DNA of 64,000 nucleotides from Ostrinia nubilalis (taxonomy: Eukaryota > Arthropoda > Insecta > Lepidoptera > Crambidae). The position numbers were made by a program, and so were the translations under genes. Location: positions 4,962,501 through 5,026,500 of the forward strand of contig NC_087112.1 in NCBI RefSeq assembly GCF_963855985.1. Reading direction: 5' to 3'. The notes under the pieces were generated by a model. The model was given only the letters and a program-made list of their open reading frames with translations. It did not search any database and was not told the origin of the DNA. Below are positions 54,340-64,000 of this stretch, in pieces (position 1 is the first letter of the stretch; every line of letters begins with the position of its first letter).

Positions 54340-54453
54340 AAGGCTGAGCTGCACCACCTAACTTTAACGGTAACTATAACGATAGTAGTAGACGTAGTTT
54401 GAGAGATTTTTTACGTTTGTCAAAGTTAAAATAAGGTTGTGAAACCCAGCCTA
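54340..54453 (+). mobile_element. Family-1 MITE (copy 9)
   Basis: AAGGCTGAGCTGCACCACC faces GAAACCCAGCCTAAG; the core is diverged (GTAGTAGACGTAGTTTGAG). Confidence 0.75.
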
Positions 54454-54493
54454 AGCATTCGGGGCATAACTGACCTGTCTAAATCAGAGAAAG

Positions 54494-54844
54494 ATGTATT
54501 TAATTAATTATCTCTGTGAGAAAAATATTATATCCAACATTGCCCAAATAAAAGACCCAAAAAATGTTGGCAACATAAAAATTAGCCCCACTTTTCCTCA
54601 ACTTAAAATATTCAAAAGCACGACGTCTCAATTCGATCCGAAAGAATTCACGAGCCAAAGCATAAGGACACCGGATGCCAACATAAAACCGGTGAAACGA
54701 CACACTATAACCCATAACTTTTCCCTAAAAACAAGGAGCGGGCGCGTTGGCAACATTTTTGAACGTCTGCAACGAAGAACGAAGAAATTCGGATGCGTCA
54801 TTTTTCAAGTTTACTGCCTAAATAATTTGTGGCAATTTTTTTAA
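54494..54844 (+). CDS. Hypothetical 116-codon reading frame
   Basis: This is the longest ATG-initiated frame outside transposable elements. The product is basic with KDPKNVGNIKISPTF, SQFDPKEFTSQSIRTPD and THNFSLKTRSGRVGNIFERL. No signal peptide, membrane segment or known motif is visible. At this length in AT-rich DNA a chance ORF is likely; upstream sequence shows no promoter. Confidence 0.15.
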   Translation: MYLINYLCEKNIISNIAQIKDPKNVGNIKISPTFPQLKIFKSTTSQFDPKEFTSQSIRTPDANIKPVKRHTITHNFSLKTRSGRVGNIFERLQRRTKKFGCVIFQVYCLNNLWQFF

Positions 54845-56600
54845 CGAATCTGCTAACTTTCAAGTTTAATACCTATATTTTTATGGCAATTTTTGAGCGA
54901 TTTGCGAACTTATGCTCATCTACCATATCTCCTTTGTAAGCATGAGAAAGTCGTATCCTTAAGGGCATAATAATGTTTTTGCCTTTCTGCACTCCTATGC
55001 CACTCTAGCGTATCGCTAATAACTCGTTTCCTACCACAAATTCTAGTAAAATGTCTTTAACTTTACAAACAAAGGATGAGTGGGTAATTGGAAAAGACGA
55101 GTCGTCATATGACGTGAGTCATTTTTGACTCAAGTGACAATTTGAACCCTGGTTCACACAGTCGTATTCATTAACCTATTTTACATACGAAGTCTGTTCT
55201 TCGACATTTTTGTTTAGTGACTAAATGGAAATAGGTACCTACTCAAATCTACAGATATCAGTATCTCAAAAGTGAAAAACGGCAGACTCAATAGTTTGCG
55301 TGTAGAAAACTGAAAGTAATCAATCTTTTTGTCTATGTTTTAAGGTACGAATTTTCATCAAAGGTGTACGACTGGTTGTTTTATTAGATTTTTTGTATTT
55401 CATAAAATCAAAATTAATGGAAAGGCAAAATTCACAAAATAGAAAACACCATTCTTTTTACCATACTGTTCTTAAAACTGCAGCAACGTAACTTAAGTCT
55501 TCACCATTCGACAATTTTACCCAAGGTTTGCAGTCCAGACTCCAAGCACTCAGCAAGTCGGTGTCAGCGTCAGGCAAAGCCTCCGTTAATGTCAGTTACG
55601 CCCTTGTGCCACTCGAGCGCCCTCTGCGAAACTGTTACTTTTTTACTCTTTGGCTCTCGAGCACGCGCGGGCGGGGGGAGGGGTAAGCGATTTGTAGAGC
55701 CGATGAAAGCTCTTGAGATATAGAAGGTAGGGTTGACAACACGTCTATAGAAAATTAAAAATTATAGGTCCTTATCTATGAAATTAGCGTTTTATTCTTC
55801 AATATTCGTTAGTATAATAATTCCTTTAAAGCTATGTTGATTATTCTTTTTTTATTTGAAATTTTTTAAGGACTAACTTTTACGTATAAACTGTTTAACT
55901 ATTTTGTATTGTTTCTATTACAATTATTTTAGTACCAAATAAATATTTTTTCTTTCTTTCTTTCTTTCAATTAAATTTTCGAAAATAGCTAATCCTAGTA
56001 AGTCTGTTTCTGCTACAAAAATAAAAATATTTTCATAATAAACACCAAGTACAATAGAGAACTTCACTCTCCCAGATCTGACATTGCCATTGACAAGAGA
56101 GCGCCACTATCACACTGGGTTACTACTAATGGAACATGGACATTTTTACTTAATACCCGTAAGTAGCTTGCTTAAATATGGCGGCTTAGTTCGCAATGGC
56201 ACCGCATTTTTCGCAAGTGCGTGGGAATTCGCCTCGGCGAGGGATCATGGGTAATTGGAAGTATTACCGTTGATTGTTTAGTAATCTTATTTAATGCGGG
56301 GATTTCGATGTTTTGTGTTCATACCCCCCGTTTGATGTTCACGTTTACGGGGACTGAATGAACGCGTTGTAAATACGTGAGCATGAGTCATGTGAAATTT
56401 AATTATTTCAGAAAACATTGTTGATAAAACAACAAATTCTTGTTTGTTATGACAAGATTACACAAAACATACGAAATTACTAAGAAAACGTTTAAGCAAA
56501 TACTAAACCATCTAACAAACATTTATCGACAAATATTTGAATAACCAGTACCTTCTATACATTTCCTTGGTTAAGTTTGGACCTTAATACTAAAGGTCTA
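54845..56600. other. Unassigned stretch with a CpG-rich core
   Basis: The part 55540-55720 is GC-richer (CGAGCACGCGCGGGCGGGG) and could be regulatory. (TTTC)n lies at about 55947-55970. A dispersed repeat piece at 56070-56125 matches 47670-47735. No exon was recognised. Confidence 0.35.
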
Positions 56601-56695
56601 AAGTCAAAAATCTATCGGGGAATAGTTTGTTTTGGAATAAAGTTACAAAGGCAGCAACCTACCGCAAAAAACTGTTCTCCGATAGATTTTTGACT
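56601..56695. mobile_element. 95-bp hairpin element
   Basis: AAGTCAAAAATCTATCGG at the left is complemented by CCGATAGATTTTTGACTT at the right, with continuing similarity (GGAATAGTTTG against AAACTGTTCTC). A single loop of about 35 bases separates the arms. It is a probable MITE. Confidence 0.65.
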
Positions 56696-59600
56696 TAAAT
56701 TATTGTATAAAAATATATGTTCCAACATTATCTTCGATATAACAAACAATATAATTTACATCATTATGCCTTTGCCTACTTTTCATAATAAATAAAACTA
56801 TCCATCTCACCCCACAGCCCTACATCGTAAAGAGACAAGAAGACTCCAGATACTCCGCTGTACTGCGGTTGCAGAATTCACTCCTGAGGTCATCCACCCC
56901 TCTCATTAAGAGGCCCTCGTGCACTCACTCACACTTCGCGTTAACCCTTCATTATGGAGGTGGATAGTGACGTGTTTAAAAATGCGCAAAACGACAGTAA
57001 CCCTAAACAGTGAGCTAAGAATAACCCCAAAATACTAGTGCCAAAATATGACGGAAAGAGTATTTCAGAACATTAGAACATAGCACTGCAATAAGCGATT
57101 TTGAATTCTAATTCTGCATAAAATAATAGGAGTAGTACATTTTAAACGACTGCAATTTTTTGAATGATTACTTAAATATAATGTGACATACCTGATAAAC
57201 TAGTTAAGTGACTAATGTTGAAACAAACTTGTGTTTAAATCTTTTCTTTCATAGATAAATATCATAAAGTTTTATCAGAGATTTATGAGGTAGTAAAATT
57301 TTGACAGTTTTAAAGACCTCATTAGTAAAATCTGTCATAAAATTATTATCATGCTACTTATCACTTAAAGATTAGAAATCAAATTTAATTACTTATATTT
57401 GCCAAAATCGTAATATTTTTGGGTTTTATTGCTGATAATTATGATGTTGTTGGGTATGTTAAATACTATAAAAGTTACATCAACACTAAACATTCTCAAC
57501 GTTGTCTTTATGAATAGAAAAGCTTAACGAAAACTATTCAGAAATGACATTACATCTTTCTCAAATATCAAAATTAACAGCAAATTATTTCACAAGTTAA
57601 TTACACTTAACAGAGCGTTGTCAATTTACACGTTAACTATTAATTAAAACTTCAACACTACTCTAAATCTTAGAGCCATTTAAATAACATAAACTGTCAA
57701 CTAAAAGAAATATGACGTTATTCGACAAATATAGAGCGACAAAAAATTTAAGAGTGACACTAAAAAAACCCACACCGGCGTTTTAGTGTTGAGCCCGATT
57801 TAGAGACAATTAAAAGAGTTATATCAACTAAACCTAATCAATCGTGAATCGGGTGATTTTAAAAGTTTTATTTCGTGCTTTAAAAGCTTTTTAATTTAGA
57901 AACAATTAAATAGTTTCGGGACTATTTTCTTCTAGGGTTAAACTAACTCTTCGTGAGAACGTTACTTCGTCGAACTCAACCTATTTCGCGAGTGTATTTA
58001 GCAGGCTTGCGGGTTACAACTTGTTTTTTTAGTAAAGATTGATCATTATCAAAAATAATCCAGTGATTTAAATCTCAAATAATGATACACGCGAGTTTAA
58101 CCATGTGGTGCTGAAATTCACGCGATCAGAGCCCTAATGTAATACCTGTATTATAATTACATTTAAGATACTGCTAGACATAATTTAAACTTAGACTATG
58201 CTAATTAGGTAATTAATCTTAGTGCTTTAAGATCGGCATTGTCATTGCTAAGTCTTTGAACTCTATTGTTGTTCAAAGCTTTGATATGTAATACTTAGAT
58301 ATCTGGCAGATTTAAATTAATTAACGCTGTAATCAAACCCATATAGCGACAAACATTTACATTATTAATTTGTGCGAAAAGTCCTATCAAATATTGGCAC
58401 ATAAATCGACAGAACCCTTAACGGCATTAATGACATCTTATTCGATTTTACTATCGATATATCATACATTATTAACATCTCGTCGTAATTCGATTACAAC
58501 CCTCGCGAGTCATTTTTATTGTGAAGCCGCCTCCCATTCGCTGTAGGGAATTAATTATAAGGCTTAGCGCACACGAACAACTGTAAAACTATTAACGGAG
58601 TAGTCCAAATAGTTGGGAATAGTTTTCTTGGAACGCCGCCAGGAGCGCTGCGCTCGCTGATAGATCGCTCGTGTTCGCGTTGACATGGTTGTAAACAGAA
58701 ATAAATAAAATAGCTATGTTTTGACGCGATATCATTCTAGTGGGACAAGTTTTATTAGTTGGGATGAGTTTTTTGAAGAGTTAAAGTTTGTTGTCGTTGA
58801 CTTTTCGTGGACTGCGCTTAACCTCGGATTTTTTTGATTGTCGTGTTGATGTAGGGTTAAGCTTGGACGTAAAATGCAGTTAACTGGTGACAGTAAAGAC
58901 ATCTTCCTTGTTATAATTAATAGTTTATTGTGTAATGTTATTTTTATAGATTAGATTGCTGAAGTAGGTCGAGATTTCTCATAGTGATCTCGATGCCGTA
59001 TTTAGCACTTCTTTAAATATTTCACCATAGTTTTACTGTAAAGTTAAGCGCATCTTTGTGGCTCTTTAAGTTTATCATTAAATAAATCGTATTTAGATCA
59101 CAAATAATTACTTTCAGTTTGAATCGATTTTGAGTATCAGTGCAATTTTGCCTTGCCTTTGTTGACAATCGAAAAAAAACAGCTTTTTTTAATTCAAGTT
59201 TTTTTCATACTTTAATGTGAAACCAATATTTTTCTACCAACCATAATTTAAATTTACTTATACTAAATTACTTCACCAAAAGAGCCCTGCCAAGTGTAAT
59301 TTCCATTCACAGTTCCAATCCATTCAAGAGTTCGCTTTAGTTTTATTCCAAATTTCGTGACGCAAATGAAACTCTGCCAAGTATTTGAGTGAAACGGCAG
59401 GTTAACGTTCGGCAACGGGTTAACTGGAATAGAAATAAAATAACTGTTAAATAATTTGGTGATCACGCTAATGTGTATACGGCCTTTGTTTATAATTTAA
59501 AAGTCTGTAATTTTTCTTTTAAGATTTTTATTTCGTCTTAAAATCTGTAATTTTTTCGCCATAATTGATTTTGAACTCTGAAACCAAATTTAAATCATAT

Positions 59601-60690
59601 TCAATTGGAGAATTACAATATGACTCATTTGATGTCAAACGTACATTTGACGCGTCTAGGATTCTTAGATATGATGGCGTCACATAATGTTAACAACTCT
59701 AATGACATTGCAGAAAGGTTTATTTTCCTTCTGCATGCTAGCTTGTGATTCTGTTACTATACTTCACAACACAAACTGCATTATAGTACTTCAAGTACAC
59801 TACTTTATGTAATCAAATAATAATTACATTAATTTAAATAAGTACACAGAAAGTTAGAACGTCGACTATCATAAACTTAACTGAAAGTTGAGCTTGCATT
59901 TAACATCGTTGTTATGTCCGAGTTCAAATTCAAGCACACTTCTAATCCGTCTGTAATTGTAGATTTTACATTAAACTTGACAGAGAAAACTAAACTTTAT
60001 TGTAAAGAGATAAGGTTTAAATTTGAAGTGTACTGTATAAATGCAGTTGACTGTACTTTGAAGTTTGACGTGGTATGAAATATGAATGGGAATGGTTATC
60101 TTTCGGCTGCCTAGGGCCAGTGGTGCGAGATTAGACAAGTGGAAAGTCTCAGATTCAATTTCAAATCTTGTCACTTTGCATCGCCATAGATATCCACTTT
60201 CTAACCCAATGTAGATTGAACCTGTGTCTATTGAACATACATATAATAATAAAATAAGTCTGTCTGTTTGTTACGTTTTCAGGTCAGGAAGAAAATACAT
60301 ACTACGATTTGCAGCAAAAAAAAAGGAAAGGTCGAAGAATGTTATTTTAAATAAATAGTTTATGTTTTTACAATCAATTATTAAACATTCCAGAGAATAA
60401 GGTGTAAAAAAAACAGTATTTCGCGAAATATTGTGACAGACAGATTTATACATTTTAGCATAAAGGTGTTAATTATGCTAATAAGTACATGTTATATCAA
60501 TTAACCTTGCAAATACAGATCAATTGCTATTAGCATTTACAGCGTCAGCAGGCAATAAATTCACTCTGCCAAAAGATACACTATTGATGAAACTTGTGTA
60601 TAACATGATGCTCTGCAATAAACCTTTGTGTAGTATCTCTATCTACCTATTAATTTTGGCGTAGGTAACTAACCTTACAGCTTTTTTTTA
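56696..60690. other. Unassigned stretch, few recognised repeats
   Basis: No named repeat was seen over about 4 kb. GC rises at 58500-58700 (GCCGCCAGGAGCGCTGCGC), a possible regulatory or first-exon region. The minus frame 59263-59466 ends LEWIGTVNGNYTWQGSFGEV, without splice support. Confidence 0.35.
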
Positions 60691-60790
60691 TGCTAGACAA
60701 GGCAGGTATTTAACCGCATACGCACCTGGTGTTAAGTGAGATGCAGTCTAGGATGGTACATATCTGCCCTGTAAGTGCCTATTCACTCTC
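60691..60790 (+). repeat. Short lepidopteran dispersed repeat piece
   Basis: CACCTGGTGTTAAGTGAGAT, GCAGTCTAGGATGG and GCCTATTCACTCTCG make a familiar SINE-like fragment of Lepidoptera. The ends are not defined. Confidence 0.4.
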
Positions 60791-60947
60791 GCTAGAATTC
60801 TTTTTCTTCTCTAAAAACTAGAACAAAGCATTATCTATAGATACTGAAATATATTCATAAAAATACAACAAAGCTTAGTGAAAAACTGTGGCGGTCCTCA
60901 AAATGTCTTTACCCAAAGTTGCTGGAGGGGCATTATTACACTGATTT

Positions 60948-61183
60948 TTAAATACAATTCCGGGGCAAGGACCCTTCCCGCTTCCTGGACTGTGGGTTCC
61001 TACAGGATGCAGGACGAGTGGTGCTCGGCACCTTTTTGTCCCGAAATAAAGTTTTTCCCGAACAAAAACTGAACGCGCCTCGTAAATGCTGTAAAAACGG
61101 CCAAGATAAGAAGATTGGGCGCGAGGGTTCTGTGAGGAAAATCTTTGATGGTTTGGTAAGTCATATACACTTGAAGTAACTAC
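60948..61183 (+). CDS. Weak exon-like open stretch ending at a donor
   Basis: A plus frame without ATG stays open for about 78 codons (QFRGKDPSRFLDCGFLQD, then VLGTFLSRNKVFPEQKLN and KKIGREGSVRKIFDGL). It crosses a good donor (TTTGGTAAGT at about 61156). No convincing acceptor lies upstream, and a second plus frame (60878-61072) is open in part of the same interval. Probably chance. Confidence 0.15.
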
Positions 61184-63607
61184 ATAAAAAGAACCCTAAA
61201 ACATAAGGTATTAAACACCATGCATAGGTGTGCAAGTAAAATCCTAGTTAGATAGATTATGTTCCTTGTTTTAAACAATCACTGACTTTATAATTAAGTA
61301 CCTACTAGTTCTGATGTCATAGTACTTATGGAAAAACCATTTGCGAAACGATGCTCAAAATACGACTCAATCTCAAGTATTGACTCAAGACTACGAGTCT
61401 GCGACTGATTAGGTTTTATTGGTATTTGAATATATTCTAGACTCTGGAATATCTAGTTTCAGTTTGTAATATGGACTTTATCTTTTAAGAATACCTAAAA
61501 ATATTTAAAATTTTAATATTAAAAGGGTTTCGCAAATTTAACTGAACCCCAAAGCGAGGGTAGACAGCCCGCAGGATGCTCCCTACCCTACAAACGCCTT
61601 TGTGTTTTACAAAAGTAAGACACTTGCCGTATAAAATATTATTATGGGCACCCATGTTATTAAGTATGTAATAAAATACGCCTTTGTTTCCAGACTAACT
61701 TTTTGCATTTTTTCCAAAGGATCCTGCTCAATAAGGATAAAAACAGACGAGTTATTTTGCATAATCCTTATTCTAAGAAAGATTAACTTTTACGAATTAT
61801 TTTTCAAAAAAATCTTGTTTTTCCATTCAATATTTGATGTTATTTATCAGTAGCTCACAGCAATTAGGGTGAGATCTAAACATAAACCCAAAAATAAACA
61901 GTTTCTAAAAACAACCGTATTTTATGAACCTCGTTACCCAAACCGAAGATTGATTAAGGAAAAAACAAAGCTGAAGAACTATTGTACAGTTGGGACCTAT
62001 CTCTCAACGTAAACATTAACTAAGTAAAACACAATTAATCTTAAAACTATAAACAGAGAAATCAAAATCGAATGACTAAAACATTGGCAGATGTACACTT
62101 GTCGATACAAAATTAACGAAGTATTTTCAACTTTAATCCTTCGTGTTAAAAGTCAGGTTGTAGCCGTAAACAGTGATCCCATATGGTGTCTAGTTAACAT
62201 AATACATGGAGAGGTTTGTTTGGAATGTCCTGATGATGGACATTTAGTGGAAATATTAATAGTTTAAATGGGACACGTCTAACAGTGTGAACAATCTGTT
62301 GGGAGTAAAATATTTGAAGCTGAACGATCAAACAAGATATTAACTGGTTAAGGAAGACGTTTATAAACCGACGGATTAATTTAATATAGCTAAAAATAGC
62401 GAAACTGCGTGGTAGTATAATACGTAAAATGGAAAAATCTTTAAATTTATTATTTCTGTTAGAGTCACAATATCTCATAATTCCACTTAGATATTACTAA
62501 ACACAACTATAAATAGAGACGTAACTGTTAAAATGACCACATGTGAAGATAATGAATTAAGCCACTAATCTAATGATGGAGCTAGAAACAAAATGGTGGA
62601 CGCATCAAAACTTACGACGACGCAAATTACTTCATCATCTTAATGTGATTTCCAGATGAATTCAACATTAATTTGAGCCATATTTCATACTAGTTTATTA
62701 ATTGATAGCCTAATAAATTCTGATTTGAACACAAATGCATTCGATTTCACCGAAACTAGATTCTAATTGAAATCTGAAATAACAAACTGGATTCACGTAG
62801 AGCAATAATTTAGAAGGCTATTTAGACGAAATTCTTATGCAAATGGAGCCACTGCCTCGGAGTGTTGGGTTGGAAATGAGACTGACATGAAAGATTATGG
62901 CGGATTTGGATTTCTAGGAGATAAATCTGGAGCTGCAAAAGAGGGATGCACAAACAAATCAGTTATTGCAGAGACTGTATGCAGTATTTTCAACGAATCC
63001 AAAAATAAAGGCTATTTAAAGACACGTTTTGAGGACACGCTCAATTACTTCCATAAAAACAACGAAATCTCAAGACTGGTCTATAAATAAAGTTTCTTTA
63101 AAGTCATGCTACACTACAAAAGAAATTACTTAACCCTACATCTGTTAGCAAAAACACTTACTCCAATAACAAACACCGGAAAACGATTCCCATCTTATTT
63201 ACTCTACCTTTGCTACAATGGAATTTAGAAAGCAAATAGTGACAGAATCCGAGGGAATCTCGAGTTTCACTTACGTTTCACTCAGACGGATCTCACCTCG
63301 AAATCTTTATAAACAAAAACAAAATTTCAATTTAAGTTCAACCCTCTAGAAGCCGGGTGTATTCGGTCGACGAAAATCCCTGTTTGATCGACTTCTTAAG
63401 TCGCAGAGATACCCTAACTTCGGTAGGGTTAGGTTTTGCTCCTTGATTACCATACTACGGAATATATTGATGGATCCGGAATATTAACAGAGATACTAGT
63501 TATTGGAGGGTTGTATTGAGTTTGGTTCATTCGATTTCGATTCTATCAACATTTAGCATTAGACACTTTTTAAAATCTTACCCCCAATCTAAATCAGGTC
63601 GAAAGGT
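61184..63607. other. Unassigned AT-rich stretch
   Basis: Short frames such as 62194-62478 minus and 62887-63090 plus lack splice or domain support. Confidence 0.35.
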
Positions 63608-63656
63608 CTGCTTACCTGAAAGAAGAAAAAGAACGATTAGTTACAAGGAAAATTAA
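63608..63656 (-). promoter_or_regulatory. Candidate recursive splice site (ratchet point)
   Basis: On the minus strand GTAACTAATC (branch-like) precedes GTTCTTTTTCTTCTTTCAG and then GTAAGC at the junction 63616/63615. The pyrimidine tract is long and unbroken. The downstream sequence has early stops in all frames, as expected if no exon is retained. Confidence 0.5.
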
Positions 63657-64000
63657 ATCAACAAACTTTTAACTGGATCTTAAAATAACATTTCTGAATC
63701 ACGTCTCCTAGAATCCTCTGAAACTGCTATTCCCAGGTATCGGGGAATCAGGACATTGGTTGTAAAACTTAATATGGGCCACATATCGATAACTGTGCCG
63801 TAGAGGAAATGAAACGACTCATAAAACCATAGCGCTTACGTCGAGGCATAAAACCGAGTATTTGGTATCGGCGGATAAAGGAGAAGTATCGTAAAAACCG
63901 TTTTATAATGTATCCAGTGATTGCTGGCGACTATCTCCGCGATTTAGGAAGTTGAGCGTTTAGGATTCGCCAATTGATAGGCCGTTAGGAACAGTTACGG
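63657..64000. other. Unassigned end of window
   Basis: No feature recognised. Confidence 0.35.

Noticed and set aside
57175..57225. A fourth recursive splice site (CAG-GTATGT, minus)
   Set aside because: The preceding tract (AACTAGTTTATCAG) is not pyrimidine-rich enough.
63300..63460. Minus-strand frame MVIKEQNLTLPKLGY with a GTGAGA donor further on
   Set aside because: The frame stops before the donor, so it cannot be an exon ending there.

Overview
This is AT-rich eukaryotic nuclear DNA, almost certainly from a moth or butterfly (Lepidoptera). The evidence is the repeat content: many short inverted-repeat elements whose ends read TGGTGCAACTCAGCCT, the familiar lepidopteran fragments that begin CTAGC(G/T)-x-GCCCGCG and end TTTATAATATTAGTA, 5'-truncated RTE-type LINE ends whose protein reads RPPTRWTDDLVKV...QQWTSFG-stop, and R1- and Jockey/CR1-type retrotransposon remnants. 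I see no bacterial genes, rRNA, intact tRNA, CRISPR array or viral gene.

Genes are sparse. At the left edge two minus-strand exons (402-497 and 48-190) join in frame and encode a cysteine-rich, zinc-ribbon-like N-terminal segment that runs off the window. A CpG-containing stretch (about 500-760) separates it from a possible divergent plus-strand gene (fragments at 749-799, 1232-1426 and 1635-1706/2338-2364, poly(A) signal at 2615). At 7987-8286 a fully open 300-base minus-strand stretch lies between a good splice acceptor and donor. Three composite acceptor-donor sites (pyrimidine tract, CAG, then a donor) lie on the minus strand at about 17.93, 46.70 and 63.62 kb. They look like recursive-splicing ratchet sites, so much of the window may be one very long minus-strand intron.

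The rest is mobile-element sediment. About 1.7-2.3 kb: an inverted-repeat element with a LINE end nested in it. 4.7-6.2, 12.3-13.4, 18.0-18.4, 38.7-39.2, 42.3-42.5 and 44.6-45.2 kb: Lep1-like fragments. 8.6-10.6 and 23.8-25.3 kb: CpG-richer blocks with few recognised repeats. 15.2-16.5 kb: a 5'-truncated Jockey/CR1-type LINE. 26-54.5 kb: nine copies of one MITE family. 28.2-30.4 kb: a palindromic MITE interrupted by a composite insertion that carries an R1-type fragment. 31.7-37.8 kb: an unusual layered region bounded by a 39-bp inverted repeat, holding arrays of a TGATTCATATGG motif and an RTE-type LINE with endonuclease and reverse transcriptase. 49.5-52.8 kb: a second copy of the same palindromic MITE, interrupted at nearly the same spot by a complete non-autonomous LTR retrotransposon with two identical 131-bp LTRs. 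54.5-64 kb: mostly unrecognised sequence.

The elements form a clear nesting history: LINE ends inside MITEs, an LTR element and a composite element inside MITEs, and an RTE inside the 31.7-37.8 kb structure. Many insertions keep readable target-site duplications. Assignments rest on reading the sequence by eye; family names come from memory of protein motifs and were not searched.
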